Shown here piece by piece: positions 48,700 through 57,145 of a stretch of 64,000 nucleotides of DNA (positions are counted from its first letter, which is position 1; the number at the start of each line of letters is the position of its first letter). This DNA comes from CAG-841 sp963614875. Lineage in GTDB: Bacteria > Bacillota > Clostridia > Oscillospirales > CAG-272. The position numbers were made by a program, and so were the translations under genes. A model generated the notes under the pieces. The model was given only the letters and a program-made list of their open reading frames with translations, was not told where the DNA came from and did not search any database. The stretch is taken from NCBI GenBank assembly GCA_963614875.1, contig CAVEFC010000002.1:1-64000 (forward strand). The letters run 5' to 3'.

Positions 48700-49218
48700 A
48701 TCAGCACTAAAGATTATCTTTTCAACGAGGATATAAGAGTTCCTCAGGTGCGTCTTATCGGCGAAAACGGCGAACAGCTCGGTATTGTCGATACGGACAA
48801 GGCGCTTAAAGCCGCCTATGACAGCGGCAGCGACCTTGTTATGATAGCAGACAAGGCGGAACCGCCCGTATGTCGCATAATGGATTACGGAAAATTCCGT
48901 TTTGAACGCGAAAAACGCGAAAAAGAAGCAAGAAAAAAACAGCAGGTCGTTGAAGTAAAGGAAATTCAGCTCTCCTGCAACATAGGCGATCACGACTTTG
49001 AAACAAAGCTCGGTCATGCGCTCCGCTTCCTCAAGGAAGGGAACAAGGTGCGCGCGGTTGTAAAATTCAACGGAAGAAGAGAGCTTCTTCATCCCGAGCT
49101 CGGCACCGCAATGATGGACAGATTCGTTGCCGCGTGCTCCGAATACGGAAGCACGGACAAAAAAGCCGTGCTTGAAGGACGCAAGCTTTCGCTTGTTATA
49201 TCGCCGATAAAGAAGTAA
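48700..49218 (+). CDS. infC: Translation initiation factor IF-3 (ATC start codon)
   Basis: A 172-residue IF-3 with the usual N- and C-domains: STKDYLFNEDIRVPQVRLIG, PPVCRIMDYGKFRFEREKRE, VKEIQLSCNIGDHDFETKLG, HALRFLKEGNKVRAVVKF. IF-3 prevents premature 70S formation and proofreads start codons. No ATG, GTG or TTG lies in a sensible position. GGAGG is 9 nt upstream of ATC 48700, exactly where homologues start, so ATC is the likely initiator; IF-3 genes commonly use rare starts that IF-3 itself discriminates against, giving autoregulation. It is first in infC-rpmI-rplT. Confidence 0.95.
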   Translation: MSTKDYLFNEDIRVPQVRLIGENGEQLGIVDTDKALKAAYDSGSDLVMIADKAEPPVCRIMDYGKFRFEREKREKEARKKQQVVEVKEIQLSCNIGDHDFETKLGHALRFLKEGNKVRAVVKFNGRRELLHPELGTAMMDRFVAACSEYGSTDKKAVLEGRKLSLVISPIKK

Positions 49219-49266
49219 CCAAATGCGGCTCTGCCGCAAAGTCATATCGAAAGGAAAAGAATCACT

Positions 49267-49461
49267 ATGCCTAAGATCAAAACACACAGCGCGACAGCGA
49301 AAAGATTTTCCGTTACAAAAAGCGGAAGAGTAAAGATGAACAGCTCAAACCGTCGTCACAAGCTCGGACTCAAGACGCCCAAGCGCAAAAGACAGCTCAG
49401 ACGCAACACTTACCTCAGCCCCTCTTTCGAGGCAACGGTAAAGACACTCATTCAGAAATAA
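49267..49461 (+). CDS. rpmI: 50S ribosomal protein L35
   Basis: A 64-residue L35: MPKIKTHSATAKRFSVTKSG, VKMNSSNRRHKLGLKTPKRK, RQLRRNTYLSPSF. It is strongly basic and of standard length. It lies 48 nt after infC with AAAGGA upstream and forms part of the attenuator-controlled operon. Confidence 0.97.
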   Translation: MPKIKTHSATAKRFSVTKSGRVKMNSSNRRHKLGLKTPKRKRQLRRNTYLSPSFEATVKTLIQK

Positions 49462-49487
49462 TCGAATCGAAATAGGAGGAAGCAAAG

Positions 49488-49841
49488 ATGGCAAGAGTAA
49501 AGGGCGCTATGATGACGCGCAAAAGAAGAAATAAAATGCTGAAGCTCGCCAAGGGCTACTGGGGCGCAAAGAGCAAGCACTTCAAGATGGCTAAAGAGCA
49601 GGTAATGAAGAGCGGTAACTACGCTTATGCGGGACGTAAGCTCAAAAAGAGAGATTTCCGTTCTCTGTGGATAACCAGAATTTCCGCACAGGCAAAGGTC
49701 AACGGAATCAACTACTCACAGCTTATGCACGGTCTTAAGCTCGCAGGCGTTGATATAAACCGTAAAATGCTCGCAGAGCTTGCGGTTTCCGACAAGGAAG
49801 CTTTCGCTTCGCTTGTTGAAACGGCTAAAAAAGCGCTTTAA
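49488..49841 (+). CDS. rplT: 50S ribosomal protein L20
   Basis: A 117-residue L20: MARVKGAMMTRKRRNKMLKL, SKHFKMAKEQVMKSGNYAYA, RDFRSLWITRISAQAKVNGI, YSQLMHGLKLAGVDINRKML. It binds 23S rRNA early in assembly and in Bacillus also represses its own operon through the leader. It follows rpmI by 26 nt with AGGAGG upstream. Confidence 0.98.
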   Translation: MARVKGAMMTRKRRNKMLKLAKGYWGAKSKHFKMAKEQVMKSGNYAYAGRKLKKRDFRSLWITRISAQAKVNGINYSQLMHGLKLAGVDINRKMLAELAVSDKEAFASLVETAKKAL

Positions 49842-49854
49842 TCTTAATAACGTG

Positions 49855-49885
49855 AAAACCAAAGCTGAAATACGCTTTGGTTTTT
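49855..49885 (+). terminator. rplT terminator
   Basis: ACCAAAGC-TGAAATAC-GCTTTGGT followed by TTTTTG, 13 nt after rplT. Confidence 0.87.
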
Positions 49886-49911
49886 GTGCATTAAAGGGGA
49901 GTAAAACGAAT

Positions 49912-50685
49912 ATGCCTTTTGTAACGGAGATAAAAAGCAGAAGCAACCCGAAAATCCTTTGGGCGTGCGGAATTTCCGAAAAGAAAAAGCGCGACGCGGA
50001 GGGGCTTTTCCGCTTTGAAGGAATAAAGCTTTTTTCGGAGGCTTTGCGCGAAAAGCTCGATATCGTTGCGGTTTTCGCAAGCGAAAAAGCGGCGGAAATA
50101 TATGCGTCCGAGCTTTGCGCCTTTGACGGAGAAATATATAAAGTCACGGACGCCGTATATGAAAAGCTGACGGAGGAAAACGCTCCGCAGGGAGTGCTGA
50201 CGGTAGCGAAAAAGCCGCTTCCGGCGCACGGAAGCACGGGACTTATTATGATGCTCGACGGCGTTGCCGATCCCGGCAACGTCGGGACGGTGATCCGCTG
50301 CGCCGACGCCTTCGGTGCGGAAAGCGTGCTGCTCGGCGACGGCTGTGCCGACGCCTTCGGGCAGAAAACTGTCCGCGCGGCGATGGGCTCGCTTTTCCGC
50401 GTTCCGACGGAAAGGGTTTTTCTGCCCGAAAAAATAAAGGCATTGAGAGCCGGCGGCTGTAAGGTCTATGCCGCGATGCTCGACAAAGCGTCCGTTTGCG
50501 CGGACAAAATTGAAAAGGGCGGAAGGCTCGCCTTTGTCGTGGGAAACGAAGGCCACGGAATATCGGCAGAGGTGCGCGATTGCTGCGACGGCAGCGTTAT
50601 AATACCGATGCGTGAGGACGGAGCGGAATCGCTCAATGCGGCGGTTGCGGCGTCCGTGCTTATGTGGGAACACAAAAGACTTTGA
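49912..50685 (+). CDS. TrmH/SpoU family RNA 2'-O-methyltransferase
   Basis: A 257-residue SPOUT-class enzyme of the TrmH group. A substrate-binding N-domain (ITEIKSRSNPKI-like start; RFEGIKLFSEALREKLDI) is followed by the knotted SAM domain with MLDGVADPGNVGTVIRCADA, VRAAMGSLFRVP, FVVGNEGHGIS and a final ESLNAAVAASVLMWE. It probably methylates a ribose of 23S rRNA (RlmB/TsnR-like); the exact site cannot be told. ATG 49912 has AAAGGGGAG about 9 nt upstream. dprA starts 11 nt after its stop, so the pair is likely co-transcribed. Confidence 0.9.
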   Translation: MPFVTEIKSRSNPKILWACGISEKKKRDAEGLFRFEGIKLFSEALREKLDIVAVFASEKAAEIYASELCAFDGEIYKVTDAVYEKLTEENAPQGVLTVAKKPLPAHGSTGLIMMLDGVADPGNVGTVIRCADAFGAESVLLGDGCADAFGQKTVRAAMGSLFRVPTERVFLPEKIKALRAGGCKVYAAMLDKASVCADKIEKGGRLAFVVGNEGHGISAEVRDCCDGSVIIPMREDGAESLNAAVAASVLMWEHKRL

Positions 50686-50696
50686 CGGAGGGAAAA

Positions 50697-51938
50697 ATGG
50701 ACAGATCACTGCTTTACTGGATATGGCTTTCACTGCGCTGCGGCGCCGGAAGTGAAAGCGGCACTTACCTTCTGGCTCAGATCGGCTCGCCGGAGGAGAT
50801 ATACGCTTCGGACGAGGCGAGGCTCGAAGAGGTCGGCGGGATATCGAAGGAGCTCAGGCACGCATTGCTTGACAAAAATCTCGATCTCTGCAAGCGCATA
50901 CTTGATTTCTGCGAAAGAACGAACGTTTCCGTTATGACGGCGGACAGCGACATATATCCGAAAAGGCTGGCTTCGATTCACGCAAAACCGCTTTTGCTTT
51001 ATTACAAGGGCAAAATACCGAAAATAGACGACAACGTTCTCGTTGCCGTCGTCGGCACGAGATCCTGCACGGAATACGGCGAAAAAACGGCGTACAAGTT
51101 CGGCGCGGAGCTTGCGAGAGGCGGCGCGATAGTTGTTTCGGGAATGGCGCTCGGTATAGACGGTATGGCGTCAAGAGGCGCACTTTCCGTCGGCGGACAT
51201 ACAATCGCCGTGCTCGGCTGCGGAATAGAAACGGCATATCCGCCGCAGAACAAAGAGCTTATGGAGCAGATAATAGTAAACGGCACGGTGATGACAGAAT
51301 ATGCTCCCGGGACGGAGCCGTCGGGCTGGAATTTCCCCGTGAGAAACAGAATAATATCCGGACTTTCGCAGGCTACGCTCGTTGTCGAGGCCGACAAAAG
51401 AAGCGGCGCGCTGATAACCGCCGGCAGAGCGCAGTCGCAGGGGCGCGACGTGTTTGCCGTCCCCGGTAAAATAGGCGACAGAGAAAGCGAAGGCACAAAC
51501 GAGCTTATCCGCAACGGCGCGAAGATAGCGCTTTCCGCAAAGGATATTTTACGGGAATACGAGCTGCTTTATCCGCACAGAATATTTACCGAAAACATAG
51601 ACGACAGAAGATATGTCACATCGCAGAAAATAAAGGTTGCGGCAACGGACGCCAAAATAGCTCCGCCGCCGAAATACACGAAAAACCGCTCGTATCAGGA
51701 GCAGAAAAAGCAGTCCGCGCCGAAGCAGGAGGATCTTTCGTATCTTACCGAGGACGAAAGAAGGCTGTTTGCGCTTATCGGCGACAGAATGACGACGGAC
51801 GAAATATACAAATCGGCAACGTCGGCGGGAATGTCGCTTGAAACGGGCGCGATGCTCGGACTTCTCACCACGCTTGAAATATACGGACTTATAGAAGCCG
51901 TTCCGGGCGGAAGTTATAAAAGAGTTAAAAATTTTTGA
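50697..51938 (+). CDS. dprA: DNA processing protein DprA
   Basis: A 413-residue DprA/Smf protein that loads RecA on incoming single-stranded DNA. An N-terminal helical domain precedes the Rossmann-type DprA core with AVVGTRSCTEYGEKTAYKFG, SGMALGIDGMASRGAL, GCGIETAYPPQNKELM and SGALITAGRAQSQGRDVFAV. A C-terminal winged helix covers about 345-413 (DEIYKSATSAGMSLETGAML). DprA is widespread also in species not known to be transformable, so its presence does not prove competence. ATG 50697 lies a few nt after GGAGGG. Confidence 0.95.
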   Translation: MDRSLLYWIWLSLRCGAGSESGTYLLAQIGSPEEIYASDEARLEEVGGISKELRHALLDKNLDLCKRILDFCERTNVSVMTADSDIYPKRLASIHAKPLLLYYKGKIPKIDDNVLVAVVGTRSCTEYGEKTAYKFGAELARGGAIVVSGMALGIDGMASRGALSVGGHTIAVLGCGIETAYPPQNKELMEQIIVNGTVMTEYAPGTEPSGWNFPVRNRIISGLSQATLVVEADKRSGALITAGRAQSQGRDVFAVPGKIGDRESEGTNELIRNGAKIALSAKDILREYELLYPHRIFTENIDDRRYVTSQKIKVAATDAKIAPPPKYTKNRSYQEQKKQSAPKQEDLSYLTEDERRLFALIGDRMTTDEIYKSATSAGMSLETGAMLGLLTTLEIYGLIEAVPGGSYKRVKNF

Positions 51939-51939
51939 C

Positions 51940-51968
51940 TTGACACAGCGCCCTCTGTTGTGTATAAT
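51940..51968 (+). promoter_or_regulatory. Consensus promoter for topA
   Basis: TTGACA (51940-51945), a 17-bp spacer and TATAAT (51963-51968): both hexamers perfect, starting 2 nt after the dprA stop. Confidence 0.92.
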
Positions 51969-52036
51969 GGCAAACGTCACCAAAATAAAACAGATTTCAG
52001 ATAAGGAGCTTCGCTTTTTCAAGCGATCGTGCAAAA

Positions 52037-54277
52037 ATGCAGCATTATCTTGTAATAATCGAGTCGCCGTACAAGGCGCCCGCAATAAATTCATATCTCG
52101 GCAAGGAATATAAGGTCGTGGCATCGGTCGGACATGTCAGAGATCTTCCGAAAAGCACGCTCGGCGTCGATACCGATCACGACTTTGCGGTAAAATACAT
52201 CAACATAAAGGGAAAAACCGATATAATAAACCAGCTCAAAAAGGAAGTCAAAAACGCCGACAAGGTGTACTTCGCAACCGATCCCGACCGCGAAGGAGAA
52301 GCTATATCGTGGCATCTTGCGACGGTTCTCGGCATAAAGCCCGAGGAAGCGAACCGAGTGACCTTCAACGATATAACAAAGAAAACGGTGCTTGCCGGAA
52401 TGGAGCATCCGCGCGCAATAGATATGAACCTTGTAAACTCACAGCAGGCAAGAAGAATTCTTGACAGAATTGTGGGCTACAAGATAAGTCCTTATCTCTG
52501 GAAAACCGTCCGCAGCGGACTTTCCGCCGGAAGAGTTCAGTCCGTCGCGACGAGAATAATCGTCGAAAGGGAAGCGGAGATAAAGGCTTTCGTTCCGAAG
52601 GAATACTGGACGATAGAAGCGACGCTCAGAACTCCGAAGCGAGCCAGAATAACGGCGAAATTCTTCGGCGACAAAAACGGCAGAATAGAGCTTTCCTGCG
52701 AGGCTGACGCAAAGAAGGTGACAGACGCCTGCGAAAACGGCGGATTTACCGTTTCCGCAAGCGAAGTGACGAAAAAGCATCGCTCGCCCAATCCTCCGTT
52801 CATAACCTCAACGCTTCAGCAGGAGGCTTCAAAAAGGCTCGGATTTCAGTCCAAGCGCACGATGCTTGTGGCGCAGGAGCTTTACGAGGGTATAAATTTA
52901 GGCGCGGAAAACGGCGGAACGCACGGTCTTATAACGTATATGAGAACGGACTCTCTCCGCGTTTCAGACGAAGCCGCGGAAGCCGCGAAAAACTTTATTA
53001 TCGGCAAATACGGCAGCGACTGCTATCCGTCAAAGCGCAGAGTTTTCAAATCGAACGCTTCGGCGCAGGACGCTCACGAAGCCATACGTCCGGCGGATCT
53101 CGCTCTTCCTCCCGAAAAGGTAAAGAGCGCGCTTTCTTCGGATCAATACAGGCTTTATAAGCTCATCTGGGACAGATTTATCGCAAGTCAGATGAAAAAC
53201 GCCGAGCTTGAAGTGCTTTCGGCGGATATATCGTGCGGAGAATATATATTCAAATCGAGCGAATATGTCGTAAGCTTCAAGGGCTATATGCTCGCATACG
53301 ACGATACTGACGACGATACTCAGCCGAAAACAAAGCTTCCCGAGCTTTCGGAGGGCGACGCGCTTACAAAGGAGGAGCTTACTTCAAAGCAGAACTTCAC
53401 CGATCCTCCGGCGCATTACACGGAAGGCTCGCTTATCAAATTTCTTGAGGAAAAGGGCATAGGCAGACCGAGCACCTACGCGCAGACGATAACCACAATC
53501 GTTCAGAGAGGCTATGTAAAGCGCGAAAAGAAAGCGCTTGTATCGACGCCGCTCGGCGAGGCGACGGTCAAGCTGATGAAAAAGAATTTCCCCGAAATAG
53601 TGGATTATAAGTTCACGGCGAGCGTGGAAGAGGATCTCGACAAGATCGCGCGCGGAGAAGAAACAATGACCGAGGTTCTCGGCGATTTCTACGGCGATTT
53701 TTCAAAAACGCTTGAAAAGGCGCAGGAATCCATAAAGGACAACAAGGTAAAGGTTCCGGATGAGGAATCCGATATAATCTGCGAAAAGTGCGGAAGAAAA
53801 ATGGTGATAAAGCACGGCAGATTCGGCACTTTTGCCGCCTGCCCGGGATATCCGGAATGTAAAAACACAAAGGCGATAGACAAAAAGGGAAACGTTATAG
53901 AGAAAAAGACGGAAGAACCCGAAAAAACCGATATGAAGTGCGAAAAATGCGGCGGCGACATAGTTATCCGCAGCAGCTCGTACGGACGCTTCTACGCCTG
54001 CTCGAATTTCCCGAAATGCAGATACACAAAGGCAATTCTTGAGCCTATCGGAGTCAAATGCCCAAAATGCGGAGCGGATATAGTAAAAGCCTACGGCAAG
54101 AAGAAAAATCTCTATTACCGTTGCGAAAGATATCCCGAATGTGATTTTTCAAGCTGGGATCTTCCGACCGCGGAAAAATGTCCGAAGTGCAGCAAAATGC
54201 TTTTTGAAAAGAAAGGCAAGGGACTTTACTGCGCGGACGCAGACTGCGGATATAAGAGCTTTGAGGATAAAAAATAA
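52037..54277 (+). CDS. topA: DNA topoisomerase I
   Basis: A 746-residue type IA topoisomerase relaxing negative supercoils. The TOPRIM domain begins YLVIIESPYKAPAINSYLGK and contains FATDPDREGEAISWHLA. The active-site Tyr is in LITYMRTDS, near residue 301. HEAIRPADL and IGRPSTYAQTITTIV follow. Four C-terminal zinc ribbons (about 575-746) each have a CxxC pair, for example CEKCGRKM, CEKCGGDI, CPKCGADI and CPKCSKML. The N-terminal motif reads PYKAPAIN where most homologues have PAKAKTI. The nearest Shine-Dalgarno (AAGGAG, 52003-52008) is 28 nt from ATG 52037, with a small hairpin between. Confidence 0.96.
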   Translation: MQHYLVIIESPYKAPAINSYLGKEYKVVASVGHVRDLPKSTLGVDTDHDFAVKYINIKGKTDIINQLKKEVKNADKVYFATDPDREGEAISWHLATVLGIKPEEANRVTFNDITKKTVLAGMEHPRAIDMNLVNSQQARRILDRIVGYKISPYLWKTVRSGLSAGRVQSVATRIIVEREAEIKAFVPKEYWTIEATLRTPKRARITAKFFGDKNGRIELSCEADAKKVTDACENGGFTVSASEVTKKHRSPNPPFITSTLQQEASKRLGFQSKRTMLVAQELYEGINLGAENGGTHGLITYMRTDSLRVSDEAAEAAKNFIIGKYGSDCYPSKRRVFKSNASAQDAHEAIRPADLALPPEKVKSALSSDQYRLYKLIWDRFIASQMKNAELEVLSADISCGEYIFKSSEYVVSFKGYMLAYDDTDDDTQPKTKLPELSEGDALTKEELTSKQNFTDPPAHYTEGSLIKFLEEKGIGRPSTYAQTITTIVQRGYVKREKKALVSTPLGEATVKLMKKNFPEIVDYKFTASVEEDLDKIARGEETMTEVLGDFYGDFSKTLEKAQESIKDNKVKVPDEESDIICEKCGRKMVIKHGRFGTFAACPGYPECKNTKAIDKKGNVIEKKTEEPEKTDMKCEKCGGDIVIRSSSYGRFYACSNFPKCRYTKAILEPIGVKCPKCGADIVKAYGKKKNLYYRCERYPECDFSSWDLPTAEKCPKCSKMLFEKKGKGLYCADADCGYKSFEDKK

Positions 54278-54280
54278 GAA

Positions 54281-54314
54281 AAAAACGGCGACCGTCGAAA
54301 GACGTCGCCTTTTT
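54281..54314 (+). terminator. topA terminator
   Basis: GGCGAC-C-GTC-GAAA-GAC-GTCGCC (one bulged C) followed by TTTTTG, right after the topA stop. Confidence 0.87.
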
Positions 54315-54328
54315 GTTAGAAATACATA

Positions 54329-54357
54329 TTGAAATATTATTTATTTTGTTATATAAT
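54329..54357 (+). promoter_or_regulatory. plsX promoter
   Basis: TTGAAA (54329-54334), a 17-bp spacer and TATAAT (54352-54357), 32 nt before the plsX start. It probably drives the long plsX-to-LCP gene run. Confidence 0.85.
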
Positions 54358-54389
54358 ACATAAGTAAAACTATAAAATCGGAGTATTTT

Positions 54390-55400
54390 ATGAAGATAAT
54401 CCTTGACGTTATGGGCGGCGACAATCCGCCTGCCGAGATAATAAGGGGCGCACTGCTTGCAAAAAAAGAGCTTGACGCGCACATAGCGCTTGTCGGCGAC
54501 GAAAAAACAATACGCGGGGCGCTCTCGGAGGAGGGAGCGGATGAGGACGGCTTTGATATAACCGGCAGCGACGGCGTGATAGAAATGGAGGACAGTCCCC
54601 TTTGCATCGTTCAGAAGAAGAAAAATTCTTCGATGGGTACGGCGCTGCGTATGCTTGCCGCAGGCGAGGGCGACGCCGTGGTTTCGTGCGGAAACACGGG
54701 CGCGCTTTTCACCGGTGCAACGCTTATCGTTCACAGGATTGCCGGACTTCGCCGTGCGGCGCTCGGGACGGTGCTTCCTTACACCAACAACGTAATGCTT
54801 ATGGACTGCGGAGCAAACGTCACGGTCACGCCCGAATATCTTCTGCATTTTGCGTATCTCGGCTCGATATATATGAGAAAGCTTTACGGAATAGAGCGTC
54901 CGAGAGTGGCGCTTATCAACAACGGCTCCGAAGGTCATAAGGGAACTCCGCTTGTGATAGAAGCAAAGGCGCTTATGGAAAACGACGAAAATCTGAACTT
55001 TGTGGGAAGCGTCGAAGGGAAGGAGCTTCCGTTTGACGCCTGCGACGTAGCCGTCTGCGACGGATTTACCGGAAACGTTCTTCTCAAAACAAGCGAGGGA
55101 ATCTGCCGGTTCGTTATGCAGCACGTCATACGGGAAGTCCGCTCTGCCGACGGCGGAAAAGAAGACGGCGTTATGTCGGCTCTGCGCCGCGAGGACAGAT
55201 TTTTCGACGTTACCGAATACGGCGGCGCACCGTTTATAGGAATAGCAAAGCCCGTTATAAAGGCTCACGGAAATTCGGAGGCGAACGCAATAAAAAATGC
55301 GCTTATGCGCGCGGCGGATTACGTCCGTGCCGATGTTATAGGCGAAATAGAAAAATCGGCGGAGCTTTTCGGGGCTGTGAATGTCGGAGGGAAAAAATGA
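54390..55400 (+). CDS. plsX: Phosphate acyltransferase PlsX
   Basis: A 336-residue PlsX that makes acyl-phosphate from acyl-ACP for phosphatidic acid synthesis. Motifs: ILDVMGGDNPPAEIIRGALL, SSMGTALRMLAAGEGDAVVS, CGNTGALFTGATLI, LLNNGSEGHKG-like (VALINNGSEGHKGTPLV), DVAVCDGFTGNVLLKTSEG and a final IAKPVIKAHGNSEANAIKNA. Length is standard. Its stop overlaps the rnc start as ATGA. Unusually, acpP and fab genes are not between plsX and rnc. Confidence 0.97.
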   Translation: MKIILDVMGGDNPPAEIIRGALLAKKELDAHIALVGDEKTIRGALSEEGADEDGFDITGSDGVIEMEDSPLCIVQKKKNSSMGTALRMLAAGEGDAVVSCGNTGALFTGATLIVHRIAGLRRAALGTVLPYTNNVMLMDCGANVTVTPEYLLHFAYLGSIYMRKLYGIERPRVALINNGSEGHKGTPLVIEAKALMENDENLNFVGSVEGKELPFDACDVAVCDGFTGNVLLKTSEGICRFVMQHVIREVRSADGGKEDGVMSALRREDRFFDVTEYGGAPFIGIAKPVIKAHGNSEANAIKNALMRAADYVRADVIGEIEKSAELFGAVNVGGKK

Positions 55401-56125
55401 AGGATAAAATAACTTCTCCGCGCATTGATACGACGGAGCTTGAAAAACGGATAAATCACAGATTTTCAAACAGGGAATTTCTGCACGAGGCGTTGAATCA
55501 CACCTCGTATGTGAACGAAGCAAGGACGACGGAAAAATCAAACGAAAGGCTTGAATTTCTTGGCGACTCGGTGCTTTCGGCTATCGTGAGCGAATATCTT
55601 TTCAAAAGATTTCCGGAAAGCAACGAGGGCGAGCTTTCGAGCATGAGAAGAAGCATAGTCGAGCGCGCGTCGCTTGCGTCGTTTTCAAGGGAGATATCGC
55701 TTGGCGAATATCTTTACCTCGGTCACGGAGAGGAGCTTTGCGGCGGAAGAGAGCTTGATTCCAATCTTGAGGACGCCTTTGAAGCGCTCACGGCAGCAGT
55801 TTACCTTGACGGCGGAAAAAAGAGCGCGGAGGATTTTGTGATGCCGTTTGTAACAAAGGCGGCGGACGCCTTTTCGCCGACAAAAAGCCTTTCGGACCCG
55901 AAATCGCTTTTGCAGGAAATAATTCAGGAATCGCCCGGAGAAAAGCTCGAATATGTAATCACGGGAGAAGAAGGTCCCGATCACGACAAGACGTTTTTCT
56001 GCGAGGCGAGAGTGAACAGCAACATTCTCGGCAAGGGCGAGGGAAAGAGCAAAAAGGAAGCCGAAAAGCAGGCGGCGCGGGAAGCGCTCCGTCTTTTCGG
56101 GATATCCGATGAAGAAAAGAAATGA
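55397..56125 (+). CDS. rnc: Ribonuclease III
   Basis: A 242-residue double-strand-specific RNase. The catalytic signature NERLEFLGDSVLSAIVSEYL includes the conserved Glu and Asp; a second acidic cluster is LEDAFEALTAAVYLDGG. The C-terminal dsRNA-binding domain (about 165-235) contains a GKGEGKSKKEAEKQAAREAL stretch. It overlaps plsX by 4 nt at its start and the radical SAM gene by 4 nt at its end, so translation is coupled across all three. Confidence 0.97.
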   Translation: MKDKITSPRIDTTELEKRINHRFSNREFLHEALNHTSYVNEARTTEKSNERLEFLGDSVLSAIVSEYLFKRFPESNEGELSSMRRSIVERASLASFSREISLGEYLYLGHGEELCGGRELDSNLEDAFEALTAAVYLDGGKKSAEDFVMPFVTKAADAFSPTKSLSDPKSLLQEIIQESPGEKLEYVITGEEGPDHDKTFFCEARVNSNILGKGEGKSKKEAEKQAAREALRLFGISDEEKK

Positions 56126-57132
56126 AAACACACGCAAACATACCGATATTCGTTCCGCATATGGGCTGTCCGAACGCCTGCGTTTTCTGCAATCAGCGGA
56201 CGATATCCGGTCACAACGTTCCCGATTTCACAAAGGTTGAGGGCGAGATAGAAAACGCGCTTTCCACGATAGATCTTTCAAAGCGCACGGTGCAGATAGC
56301 GTACTTCGGCGGAAGCTTTACGGCGATAGACCGCGCGGATATGATATATTTGCTTTCTGTGGCGAAGAAATTTATAGACGACGGCAGAGCGGAATCGATA
56401 AGAATATCTACCCGCCCCGACTGTATAGACGAAGAAATAGTCGGAACACTTCGCTCCTATGGTGTGAAGAGTGTTGAACTCGGAATACAGAGCTCCTCCG
56501 AAAGGGTGCTTGAAGTATCGGGCAGAGGGCACGGCTTTGAATGCTGCAAAAAAGCTTCGGCGCTTATAACCGGCGCCGGAATGGAATTTGTCGGGCAGAT
56601 GATGATAGGACTTCCGGCATCGACAAAAGAGGACGAAATAAAAACGGCAGAGGCTATCGCCGATATGGGCGCGATCGCCGCAAGAATATATCCGACGGTG
56701 GTTTTCAAAGGGACAAGGCTTGCCGATATGGCTCGCGCCGGAAGTTATATTCCGATGAGCCGCGAGGAAGCCGTCGATCGCACCGAGGCGGCGTTTGAGA
56801 TTTTTGCCGAAAGAGGAATAAAGGTTATAAGAATAGGACTTCAGTCCGGAGAGGCACTTGTTTCGGGAGAGGAAATTTCCTGCGGAGATTATTCCGAGGC
56901 GATAGGCGAAATGTGCATAAGCCGTTATTTTGAAAAAAAGATATCGGCGCTGTGCGGCGGACTTTCCGGCGGGAAGGTGACGGTTTTCTGCAATCCGCGC
57001 AGGGTATCGTGCGCCGTGGGCTACAGGGGCGAAAACAAAACGAAAATAAAAGAAAAATTCGGACTTTCGGCGCTGAAAATATCGCCGTGCGAGGAGCTTT
57101 CCGAATTTGAAGTAAGAATAAAAAAAGACTAA
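56122..57132 (+). CDS. Elp3-like radical SAM protein
   Basis: A 336-residue radical SAM protein. The cluster motif is C16-x3-C20-x2-C23 (MGCPNACVFCNQ), followed by IAYFGGSFTAIDR, IRISTRPDCIDEEIVGTLRS and SVELGIQSSSERVLEVSGRG, which are typical of the Elp3/HemN-related group. A C-terminal domain of about 60 residues carries KVTVFCNPRRVSCAVGYRG. No acetyltransferase domain is present, unlike true Elp3. The same gene between rnc and smc is common in Clostridia as I recall; the substrate is unknown, perhaps RNA. It overlaps rnc by 4 nt. Confidence 0.9.
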   Translation: MKTHANIPIFVPHMGCPNACVFCNQRTISGHNVPDFTKVEGEIENALSTIDLSKRTVQIAYFGGSFTAIDRADMIYLLSVAKKFIDDGRAESIRISTRPDCIDEEIVGTLRSYGVKSVELGIQSSSERVLEVSGRGHGFECCKKASALITGAGMEFVGQMMIGLPASTKEDEIKTAEAIADMGAIAARIYPTVVFKGTRLADMARAGSYIPMSREEAVDRTEAAFEIFAERGIKVIRIGLQSGEALVSGEEISCGDYSEAIGEMCISRYFEKKISALCGGLSGGKVTVFCNPRRVSCAVGYRGENKTKIKEKFGLSALKISPCEELSEFEVRIKKD

Positions 57133-57145
57133 AGGAGCAGGCAGC

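Noticed and set aside
50697..51938. dprA as proof of natural competence
   Set aside because: dprA is found in many species not known to take up DNA; no com genes occur in the window.
54054..55541. 495-residue open frame antisense to topA and plsX
   Set aside because: Spans the topA terminator and the plsX promoter, no ribosome site, no known motif.
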